Source: Streptomyces venezuelae (GTDB taxonomy: Bacteria; Actinomycetota; Actinomycetes; Streptomycetales; Streptomycetaceae). Taken from it: a DNA stretch of 64,000 bases. The notes below the pieces were generated by a model. The model was not told the origin of the DNA. It worked only from the letters and a program-made list of their open reading frames with translations, and did no database searches. Location of the stretch: the NCBI RefSeq assembly GCF_008642315.1, contig NZ_CP029192.1, positions 8,122,001 to 8,186,000 of the forward strand. The letters are read 5' to 3'. Of this stretch, positions 54,357 through 62,228 are shown in pieces (the first letter of the stretch is position 1; the number at the start of each line of letters is the position of its first letter). A program made the position numbers and the translations under genes.

Positions 54357-55277
54357 ATGACCGGTGACACCATCACGCACCAGGCCGGGCAGACGACCGT
54401 CCGGCCGACCGTCACACCGAGCTGGGCAGCCAGGGAACTGGGATTGAAGCGCGGGGAGTTCGACCTGGCCGTCATGCTCGGGCGCATCCGCACGGTAGGG
54501 GAGGCGCCGGGTGGGCAACGCCGCGTCACCCGCGGGGAGATCGACCGCGTGCGCGGAGGAGAGGGCTGCCTCGAAGCTTTGCGGGAGGGCGTCAGAGCCG
54601 TGGGCACCACGGAGGGTGCCGAGCTCATGGACATCACCACGGCCCGCTTCACCCGCCTTGCCCGCGCGGGCTTCCTGACGCCCGTGAAGTGGTACCTGAA
54701 TCGGTACCGCACTGTCGTCTGGCTCTATCTCGCCGAAGAGCTGCAGCATTTCGCCGCTTCCGAACTCAACGCCGCACTTCTCACGGGCCGCCTGCCCGAA
54801 TCGATGCGAGGACGGCTCGAAGAGGGCCAGGACCTGCGGGCCCGCAATTGGCGGGGACGGCACGCCGGATTCCTGCTCCGGCAGTCGGAGGACGCGTGGG
54901 AGCGGGTGGCGGTCATGGCTTCGCTGCTCGACCCGGTACAGATCGCGGAGATCGTCCGGGACCCCTACGAACGCGCCTACCTCAACCGGCTCAAGCCCGC
55001 GCCGCGCAACAGCCATGGAGGGCCGGAATCGCCCGGGGCGCGCATCGTGGAAAGGATCACGACGGCAGACGATCCCGACGAGATCCGATGGCTGCGCTCC
55101 AGCCTTCTGATCGGTCTCGTCCAGGCCCGCGCGCAGCGTCCGGCGCCACGGCCGGCACCGCGAACCGACCATGAACCGAGCTCCCACGCCACGGAGTGGA
55201 CAGCGCCAGGCGATACCGTCGCGGTGGAGGAGCCGCCCAGAGGCCTGCTGAAGTGGCTTCGCCGCCGTAAACCCTAG
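54357..55277 (+). CDS. DUF6397-family protein with a MerR-like N-terminus
   Basis: 306 residues. The first part (SWAARELGLKRGEFDLAVML, RRVTRGEIDRVRGGEG, LMDITTARFTRLARAGFLTP) looks like two winged or MerR-like helix motifs, matching the Streptomyces DUF6397 family. The C-terminus ends in a basic GLLKWLRRRKP. Function unknown, presumably DNA-binding. ATG 54357 follows GGGGGAG. Confidence 0.8.
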   Translation: MTGDTITHQAGQTTVRPTVTPSWAARELGLKRGEFDLAVMLGRIRTVGEAPGGQRRVTRGEIDRVRGGEGCLEALREGVRAVGTTEGAELMDITTARFTRLARAGFLTPVKWYLNRYRTVVWLYLAEELQHFAASELNAALLTGRLPESMRGRLEEGQDLRARNWRGRHAGFLLRQSEDAWERVAVMASLLDPVQIAEIVRDPYERAYLNRLKPAPRNSHGGPESPGARIVERITTADDPDEIRWLRSSLLIGLVQARAQRPAPRPAPRTDHEPSSHATEWTAPGDTVAVEEPPRGLLKWLRRRKP

Positions 55278-55313
55278 GCAGGTGAGGGCCAAACCGTCCC
55301 GTCTGCGACGGTG

Positions 55314-55826
55314 TCATCCCATCGTCGCGTCCAGATCCTTGGCGTACTCCTCGATGGCGGGACGGTAGCCCGCGAGCTCAGGGTCTCCGGTCGTGGTGAC
55401 GAGCAGCGTCAGAAGCAGCTGCATCCCCTCGTGCGTTCGACCAGTGTTGTACAAGGCCATGGCCAGGAACGTCTTGAGTCCGTTGTCCTCGGGGAACTCG
55501 GCCACACCCTCGCTGAGGGTGGCGACCGCTTCCGCGTAGCGACCGAGGATTCGGTACGTGCTGCCCAGGCCCAACAGCGCTCCGCGACGGTCGTCATCCG
55601 TCAACGCCGATCCGCTCAGCGCGCGCTCGTAGTACGGCACCGCCTCGGCCTCAAGGCCCAGCGTGTCGTGGACCCACGCCGCCTGGTACGCGACCTCCGC
55701 GTCGTGAGGAAGTTCGGCGGACAGAGCGACAAGGCGCTCCCTGGCCTCCTCGCGCCGCCCCGTCTCCCGAAGCCGCACGGCCTGCGACAGCAGCCGATCC
55801 CTGTCCGCGCCCGAATGCCCGTTCAA
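55314..55826 (-). CDS. Tetratricopeptide-repeat protein
   Basis: 170 residues with about four TPR units, e.g. LLSQAVRLRETGRREEARER, AEVAYQAAWVHDTLGLEAEA, ALLGLGSTYRILGRYAEAVA and LKTFLAMALYNTGRTHEGM. A scaffold protein; the partner is unknown. Converges on the DUF6397 gene with 36 bp between stops. Confidence 0.9.
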   Translation of the reverse strand: MNGHSGADRDRLLSQAVRLRETGRREEARERLVALSAELPHDAEVAYQAAWVHDTLGLEAEAVPYYERALSGSALTDDDRRGALLGLGSTYRILGRYAEAVATLSEGVAEFPEDNGLKTFLAMALYNTGRTHEGMQLLLTLLVTTTGDPELAGYRPAIEEYAKDLDATMG

Positions 55827-55960
55827 TGCCCCCGCCCCTTCACAGTCTCAGCAGCTCTGTCACGCCCGGGTGCTCGATCGTGCCCGCAACCTGTCGCGAA
55901 CGGAGACACAGATGCCCACCACATATCCCCCGCCTCCTGCCCGCTCAGGCCACTCGCCGG

Positions 55961-56863
55961 TCAGGCGCCCGATGTCGGGCTGTCCATGTGGCGCTCTCCG
56001 TACGGCCGGAACAGCCCCTCCTGAACCACCGACACCAGGAGACGGCCCTCCGTGTCGTAGATGCGCCCCCGGGCGAGGCCGCGGCCTCCCGTGACGATGG
56101 GGGACTCCTGGTCGTAGAGGAACCACTCGTCGGCGCGGAAGGGGCGGTGGAACCACATGGCGTGGTCGAGCGACGCCATGTCGAAGCCGCGTGGCCCCCA
56201 GAGCGGCTCGACCGGGATGCGGACCGCGTCGAGGAGCGTCATGTCGCTCGCATAGGTGAGCGCACAGGTGTGCACGAGCGGATCGTCGCCCAGCGGTCCC
56301 ACGGCGCGCATCCACACCGCGCTGCGCGGCTCGGCGTCCTTGATCTCCTCGGCGGTCCAGCGCAGCCGGTCGACGTAGCGGATGTCGAAGGGCTGACGGC
56401 GGGCCATGCGTTCCAACTGCTCGGGGAGCGCGCCGAGGTGCTCCTTGATCTCCTCGGCGACCGTCGGCAGCGACTCCGGAGAAGGGGCCGCCAGGCGCGG
56501 CGGCAGCTGGTGTTCGAAGGCGCCCTGTTCGGGCTGATGGAAGGAGGCGGTGAGATTGAAGATGGTCCTGCCTTGCTGGACCGCGGTGACGCGGCGCGTG
56601 GTGAAGGAGCGCCCGTCCCTGACCCGCTCGACCTGGTACACGATCGGCACGCCCGGGCGGCCCGGGCGCAGGAAATACGCGTGCAGCGAGTGCACCGGAC
56701 GGTCGCCTTCGGTGGTGCGGCCCGCCGCCACCAGAGCCTGGCCGGCGACCTGTCCGCCGAACACGCGCTGCAAGGACTCGTTCGGGCTGCGGCCCCGGAA
56801 GATGTTGACCTCGATCTGCTCCAGGTCCAGCAGGTCGACCAACTTGTCGGCGGGATTGTTCAT
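55961..56863 (-). CDS. tesB: Acyl-CoA thioesterase II
   Basis: 300 residues, double hot-dog fold: DLLDLEQIEVNIFRGRSPNE, VFGGQVAGQALVAAGRT, HSLHAYFLRPGRPGVPIVYQ, then LDHAMWFHRPFRADEWFLYD with the active-site Asp and later GGRGLARGRIYDTEGRLLVS. It hydrolyses acyl-CoA to free acid and CoA. ATG 56863 gives the usual short N-terminus. Transcribed after the helicase gene, 46 bp downstream. Confidence 0.95.
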   Translation of the reverse strand: MNNPADKLVDLLDLEQIEVNIFRGRSPNESLQRVFGGQVAGQALVAAGRTTEGDRPVHSLHAYFLRPGRPGVPIVYQVERVRDGRSFTTRRVTAVQQGRTIFNLTASFHQPEQGAFEHQLPPRLAAPSPESLPTVAEEIKEHLGALPEQLERMARRQPFDIRYVDRLRWTAEEIKDAEPRSAVWMRAVGPLGDDPLVHTCALTYASDMTLLDAVRIPVEPLWGPRGFDMASLDHAMWFHRPFRADEWFLYDQESPIVTGGRGLARGRIYDTEGRLLVSVVQEGLFRPYGERHMDSPTSGA

Positions 56864-56909
56864 GGCAGTTCCTCGACTCCTGTCCGGGGCACGCGGATCC
56901 TCGGGGCCC

Positions 56910-59423
56910 TCAGAGCTGACCGACGTCCGTGACCCGGATGACGGCGAGACCCTCCTCGTCGGAAGCGGCGAGATCGACCTCCGCGCTGATGCCCCAGTCA
57001 TGGTCGCCGTTCGGGTCGGCGAACGTCTGCCGGACGCGCCACAGACCGTGCTCGGGATCCTCCTCGATGAGCAACAGCTTGGGACCGCGGGCGTCGGGAC
57101 CGGTGCCGAGATCTTCGTACTCGTCCCAGTACTTGTCCATGGCCTCACCCCAGGCGTCCGCGTCCCACCCGGACTCGGCGTCCAGCTCGCCCAGCTCCTC
57201 GACGTGGTCGAGAGCTGCCAGCTCGACCCTGCGGAACAGCGCGTTGCGGACCAGGACGCGGAAGGCGCGCGCGTTGGCCGTGACCGGCTTGACCTGGTCA
57301 GCCTTCTCCTGAGCCTCCTCGGCCGTCATGACCTCGGGGTTGGCCAGCTGTTCCCACTCGTCGAGGAGGCTGGAGTCGACCTGCCGGACCATCTCGCCGA
57401 GCCAGGCGATCAGGTCTTCAAGGTCCTCGGACTTCAGGTCGTCCGGGATGGTGTGCTCCAAGGCCTTGTACGCGCTCGCGAGGTAGCGCAGCACGATGCC
57501 TTCGGTACGGGCGAGCTCGTAGAACGACGTGAACTCCGTGAAGGACAACGCCCGTTCGTACATGTCCCGGATGACCGACTTCGGGGACAGCGGGTGGTCG
57601 CCGACCCACGGGTGGCTCGTGCGGTACGTGTTGTACGCGTGGAAGAGCAGCTCCTCCAGAGGCTTGGGGTACGTGATGTCCTGGAGCCGCTCCATGCGGT
57701 CCTCGTACTCGACGCCGTCCGCCTTCATCAGCGCCACGGCTTCACCGCGCGCCTTGTTCTGCTGGGCCGCGAGGATCTGGCGGGGATCGTCGAGGGTGGA
57801 CTCGACGACGGACACCATGTCCAAGGCGTAAGAGGGGGACTCGGGGTCGAGGACCTCGAAGGCGGCGAGAGCGAACGTCGACAGTGGCTGGTTGAGTGCG
57901 AAGTCCTGCTGAAGGTCGACGGTCAGGCGCACGATGCGGCCCGTGGAGTCCGGCACGTCGAGCTTCTCCACGATCCCGCCGTCGAGCAGGGAGCGGTAGA
58001 TCGCAATGGCCCGTCGGATGTGCCGCAGCTGCTGCTTCCGCGGCTCGTGGTTGTCCTCGAGGAGGTGACGCATCGCCTCGAAGGCGTTGCCCGGCCGGGC
58101 GATCACGGACAGCAGCATGGTGTGCGTGACCCGGAAGCGGGACGTCAACGGCTCCGGCTCGGAAGCGATGAGCTTCTCGAAGGTGCTCTCGGACCAGGCG
58201 ACGAAACCCTCGGGCGCCTTCTTGCGGACGACCTTGCGGCGCTTCTTCGCATCGTCGCCGGCCTTGGCCAGCGCCTTCTCGTTCTCGATGACGTGCTCGG
58301 GCGCCTGCGCCACCACGAAGCCCGCCGTGTCGAAACCCGCACGCCCGGCACGCCCGGCGATCTGGTGGAACTCCCGCGCGCGCAGCGTGCGGACCCGGTT
58401 GCCGTCGTACTTGGTGAGGGCGGTGAACAGCACAGTGCGGATCGGGACGTTGACGCCGACGCCCAGGGTGTCGGTGCCGCAGATGACCTTCAGGAGACCC
58501 GCCTGCGCGAGCTTCTCCACCAGGCGGCGGTACTTGGGCAGCATGCCCGCGTGGTGCACGCCGATCCCGTGGCGCACGTAGCGGGAGAGGTTGCGGCCGA
58601 ACTTGGTGGTGAAGCGGAAATTGCCGATCAGCTCGGCGATCTTGTCCTTCTCCTCGCGCGTGCACATGTTGATGCTCATGAGCGACTGTGCGCGCTCGAC
58701 CGCCTGGGCCTGGGTGAAGTGCACGATGTAGACCGGCGCCTGCTTGGTCTCCAGGAGCTCGGTGATCGTCTCAGTGATCGGCGTCAGACGGTACTCGTAC
58801 GAGAGCGGCACCGGGCGCGTCGCCGACCGCACGACCGAGGTGGGTCGGCCGGTGCGGCGCGTCAGGTCCTTCTCGAACATGGAGACGTCGCCGAGCGTCG
58901 CCGACATGAGGATGAACTGCGCCTGCGGAAGTTCGAGGAGCGGGATCTGCCAGGCCCAGCCGCGGTCCGGCTCGGCGTAGAAGTGGAACTCGTCCATCAC
59001 GACCTGGCCGATGTCGGCGTCCTTACCGTCCCGCAACGCGATCGAGGCGAGGACCTCGGCCGTGCAGCAGATGACGGGAGCGTCGGAGTTCACGGACGCG
59101 TCGCCCGTCAGCATGCCGACGTTCTCGGTGCCGAAGAGCTTGCACAGGTCGAAGAACTTCTCGGACACCAGTGCCTTGATGGGCGCCGTGTAGAAGGTGA
59201 CCTTGTCCTGGGCGAGCGCCGTGAAGTGCGCCCCCGCCGCGACCAGACTCTTGCCGGAGCCGGTGGGCGTGGACAAGATCACGTTCGCCCCGGAGACCAC
59301 CTCGATCAGCGCCTCCTCCTGGGCCGGGTAGAGAGTGATGCCCTGGTCCTCGGCCCACGACGAGAAGGCTTCGAAGAGGGCATCGGGGTCGGCGTCGGGC
59401 GGCAGCTGATCGATAAGGGTCAC
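56910..59423 (-). CDS. DEAD/DEAH-box helicase with DUF3516-type C-terminus
   Basis: 837 residues: motif I STPTGSGKSLVAAGAHF, Ia PIKALVSEK, II VVMDEFHFYAEPDRGW, III LMSATLGDVSMFEKDL, V GTDTLGVGVNVPIRTVLF, VI HQIAGRAGRAGFDTAGF. The C-terminal 400 residues are the Ski2/Mtr4-like extension annotated DUF3516 in actinomycetes. It likely unwinds structured RNA or DNA. GTG 59423 (VTLIDQLPPDADPDAL) fits family starts; the frame is open farther upstream but without homology. Confidence 0.93.
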   Translation of the reverse strand: MTLIDQLPPDADPDALFEAFSSWAEDQGITLYPAQEEALIEVVSGANVILSTPTGSGKSLVAAGAHFTALAQDKVTFYTAPIKALVSEKFFDLCKLFGTENVGMLTGDASVNSDAPVICCTAEVLASIALRDGKDADIGQVVMDEFHFYAEPDRGWAWQIPLLELPQAQFILMSATLGDVSMFEKDLTRRTGRPTSVVRSATRPVPLSYEYRLTPITETITELLETKQAPVYIVHFTQAQAVERAQSLMSINMCTREEKDKIAELIGNFRFTTKFGRNLSRYVRHGIGVHHAGMLPKYRRLVEKLAQAGLLKVICGTDTLGVGVNVPIRTVLFTALTKYDGNRVRTLRAREFHQIAGRAGRAGFDTAGFVVAQAPEHVIENEKALAKAGDDAKKRRKVVRKKAPEGFVAWSESTFEKLIASEPEPLTSRFRVTHTMLLSVIARPGNAFEAMRHLLEDNHEPRKQQLRHIRRAIAIYRSLLDGGIVEKLDVPDSTGRIVRLTVDLQQDFALNQPLSTFALAAFEVLDPESPSYALDMVSVVESTLDDPRQILAAQQNKARGEAVALMKADGVEYEDRMERLQDITYPKPLEELLFHAYNTYRTSHPWVGDHPLSPKSVIRDMYERALSFTEFTSFYELARTEGIVLRYLASAYKALEHTIPDDLKSEDLEDLIAWLGEMVRQVDSSLLDEWEQLANPEVMTAEEAQEKADQVKPVTANARAFRVLVRNALFRRVELAALDHVEELGELDAESGWDADAWGEAMDKYWDEYEDLGTGPDARGPKLLLIEEDPEHGLWRVRQTFADPNGDHDWGISAEVDLAASDEEGLAVIRVTDVGQL

Positions 59424-59544
59424 ACCCCCATCTTGCCTTCCTTCCCACCCGATGAGGGAACCGGAGGTCCCCACGAAGATCACGAACGCTACGCTGTGTC
59501 GCCGACGGGGCGTCAGACCAAGGGAAATGGGGCGGGCAACAGCG

Positions 59545-60339
59545 ATGATGGGACCGGCACACTCACTGTCGGGAGCGGCGGCCTGGCTCGGGGTCGGCGC
59601 TGCCGCGGCGGCCGCAGGGCACACCATGCCCTGGCCGGTCCTCCTCGTAGGGGCGCTGATCTGCGCAGGAGCGGCGCTCGCGCCCGACCTGGACCACAAA
59701 TCTGCGACCATCTCGCGAGCCTTCGGACCGGTCTCCCGTGGCTTGTGCGAGATCGTCGACAAACTCTCGTACGCCGTCTACAAGGCGACCCGCAAGCAGG
59801 GGGACCCGCGTCGCTCGGGCGGACACCGTACGCTCACGCACACCTGGCTCTGGGCGGTGCTGATCGGAGCGGGCGCCTCGGCCCTGGCGATCTTCGGCGG
59901 CCGCTGGGCGGTCCTCGGGATCCTCTTCGTCCACATGGTGCTCGCGATCGAGGGCCTGCTGTGGCGGGCCGCCCGCGGGTCCAGCAGCGATGTGCTCGTG
60001 TGGTTGCTCGCCGCGACGAGTGCCTGGATCCTCGCCGGGGTCCTGGACAAGCCGGGCAACGGCGCGGACTGGCTGTTCACCGAGCCCGGCCAGGAGTATC
60101 TGTGGCTGGGGCTGCCGATCGTGCTCGGCGCCCTGGTGCACGACATCGGGGACGCGCTGACCGTCTCCGGGTGCCCGATCCTGTGGCCCATCCCCATCGG
60201 CCGCAAGCGCTGGTACCCGGTCGGGCCGCCGAAGGTGATGCGGTTCCGGGCCGGCAGCTGGATCGAGCTCAAGGTGCTGATGCCGGTGTTCATGCTGCTC
60301 GGGGGAGTGGGCGGCGCGGCCGCGCTCAACTTCATCTGA
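59545..60339 (+). CDS. YdjM-type membrane-bound metal-dependent hydrolase
   Basis: 264 residues: MMGPAHSLSGAAAWLGVGAA, then LAPDLDHKSATISRAFG, GGHRTLTHTWLWAVLIGAGA and LVHDIGDALTVSGCPILWPI carry the conserved Asp/His metal ligands, with several membrane helices. The family includes phospholipase-like hydrolases; LexA control in E. coli is known but no LexA box is seen here. ATG 59545 or 59548. Divergent from the helicase. Confidence 0.9.
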   Translation: MMGPAHSLSGAAAWLGVGAAAAAAGHTMPWPVLLVGALICAGAALAPDLDHKSATISRAFGPVSRGLCEIVDKLSYAVYKATRKQGDPRRSGGHRTLTHTWLWAVLIGAGASALAIFGGRWAVLGILFVHMVLAIEGLLWRAARGSSSDVLVWLLAATSAWILAGVLDKPGNGADWLFTEPGQEYLWLGLPIVLGALVHDIGDALTVSGCPILWPIPIGRKRWYPVGPPKVMRFRAGSWIELKVLMPVFMLLGGVGGAAALNFI

Positions 60340-60407
60340 GGGGTCTCCCGCACTGCGAGAGGCACCCTCGTCCGGAGGACGGTCGCGTCGGACCCGTCGG
60401 CTTCGGC

Positions 60408-62228
60408 TCACGCCCCGCCCGGCTCGTCACCGTGTGGGGAACGCCGCGGTTCGCCGTGCCAGGAGTGCCACAGCGCGGCGTACGCGCCGTCGGCCTCGAC
60501 GAGCTCCTCGTGGGGGCCCAGCTCGGTCACTCGGCCGTCCCGCATCACCGCCACGCGGTCCGCGTCGTGGGCCGTCTGGAGCCGGTGGGCGATGGCGATG
60601 ACGGTGCGCCCCCGAAGGACCGCGGCCAGGGCCCGCTCCGTGTGGCGTGCTGTCGTCGGGTCCAGAAGTGCGGTGGCCTCGTCGAGGATCACTGTGTGCG
60701 GGTCGGCGAGCACGACTCGGGCCAAGGCCAATTGCTGGGCCTGCGCTCCGTGCAACCGGTGGCCTCCAGGCCCCAGCTCGGTGTCGAGGCCGGCCGGCAG
60801 GGCGACCGACCAGTCGGCGCCGACCGCGGTGAGGGCCGCTTCGAGTTCGGCGTCCGTGGCGGACTCCGCCGCTATCAGGAGGTTGTCCCGGACGGTGCCG
60901 AGGAACACGTGGTGCTCCTGGGTGACGAGGACGACCTGCTGACGCAGTCGGCCGGGGGACAGGTCGGCAATCGGTACGCCGCCGACGGTCACCGTTCCGG
61001 TGTCGGGCGTGTCGATACCGGCCAGGAGGCGGCTCAGGGTGCTCTTTCCCGCCCCCGAGGGCCCGACGACGGCGAGACGCTCACCGGGACGAACGGAGAG
61101 GCTGACCCCGCGCAGGACGTCGCCGCCAGTGTCGTACGCGAAGCGCACTTCCCGCACCTCGATGCGGTCGCCCTCGGGGGTGCTGCCGGAGGAGGGCTCG
61201 GAAGGTCCCTTCGGGGCGGCGGCCAGTCCTTCGACGCGGGCGAAGGAGGCGCCGCTCGACTGAACCCGTTCGACCTGCTGAAGGATCGTGTCCAGGGGCT
61301 GGGAGAGCTGCTGGAGATACAGGGCCGCGGCGACGACTGTGCCGAGGCTCACGGACCCCTGGTGATGCAGTACGCCTCCGAGGAACAGCACGGCGACGAC
61401 CGGGATCGCGTACGAGATGTCGATGGAGGGGAACAGGACGCTGCGCAGGAACAATGTGCGGTCCTGAGCGGCGACGCACCGCTCGATCTCCGCCTCGCTG
61501 TCCGCGATACGACGCTCGCGCAGCCGCAGAGCGTCGACGGTGCGGGCTCCGGAGGCGGTGGCCGCGAGCACTTCCGCCAGTGCGGAGTGTGCCGCGCCCT
61601 GGTCGAGGTAGGCGGAACGCGCACGGCGCAGGTACCAGCGGGTGGCGAACCAGATGCCGGTGAGGCCGAGCACGCCACAGGCACCGAGCAGCGGGTCGAG
61701 AAGGAAGACCGCGGCCAGGATGAACACCGCCTGCACCGCCGCGACGAACACATCGGGCCCGGTGTCGCGCAGCATCTGTCCGGCCGTCGCCACGTCGGTG
61801 GTGCCGCGTGCCGTCAGATCACCGGCACCGGCTCGTTCCACCACCGAGGCGGGCAGCGCGAGTGCCCGGTCGACGAACTGTTCACGGATGCGGGCGAGGG
61901 TCCGCTCGCCGAAGCGGTGGGCGAGGTAGCGGGCGTGGCGCGCCAGAAGGAGCTGGGCGAGGGCACCGGCCAGGATGCCGAGGGCGAGGCGATCGACGGC
62001 GTCGACGCCACCGCCGTCCCTGACCGTGTTGATGATGCGGCCGAGCAGCCAGGGACCGGTGAGGCCCGCTGCCGCCGCGAGTGCGTTGAAGGCGATCATC
62101 GTGGCGAACGCGCCGGTGTCCTGGCGGATGAGGTGGACGGCGGCGCGGCGGACCTGGTGGCGGTCGGCCACGGGCAGCTGACCGGGTACGGAAGGCACGG
62201 CAGCCCGGCCGCGGCGGGACGACGTCAT
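60408..62228 (-). CDS. ABC exporter half, with intact Walker motifs and a degenerate signature
   Basis: 606 residues: an N-terminal six-helix ABC1 membrane domain, then a nucleotide-binding domain with Walker A VGPSGAGKSTLSRLLAG, Walker B HTVILDEATALLD and H-loop IAIAHRLQTAHDADRV. The signature is LHGAQAQQLALARV instead of LSGGQ. It pairs with the gene at 62225, whose Walker A is degenerate but whose signature is canonical. The start ATG 62228 overlaps the partner's stop by 4 bp. The substrate is unknown (multidrug-like). Confidence 0.93.
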   Translation of the reverse strand: MTSSRRGRAAVPSVPGQLPVADRHQVRRAAVHLIRQDTGAFATMIAFNALAAAAGLTGPWLLGRIINTVRDGGGVDAVDRLALGILAGALAQLLLARHARYLAHRFGERTLARIREQFVDRALALPASVVERAGAGDLTARGTTDVATAGQMLRDTGPDVFVAAVQAVFILAAVFLLDPLLGACGVLGLTGIWFATRWYLRRARSAYLDQGAAHSALAEVLAATASGARTVDALRLRERRIADSEAEIERCVAAQDRTLFLRSVLFPSIDISYAIPVVAVLFLGGVLHHQGSVSLGTVVAAALYLQQLSQPLDTILQQVERVQSSGASFARVEGLAAAPKGPSEPSSGSTPEGDRIEVREVRFAYDTGGDVLRGVSLSVRPGERLAVVGPSGAGKSTLSRLLAGIDTPDTGTVTVGGVPIADLSPGRLRQQVVLVTQEHHVFLGTVRDNLLIAAESATDAELEAALTAVGADWSVALPAGLDTELGPGGHRLHGAQAQQLALARVVLADPHTVILDEATALLDPTTARHTERALAAVLRGRTVIAIAHRLQTAHDADRVAVMRDGRVTELGPHEELVEADGAYAALWHSWHGEPRRSPHGDEPGGA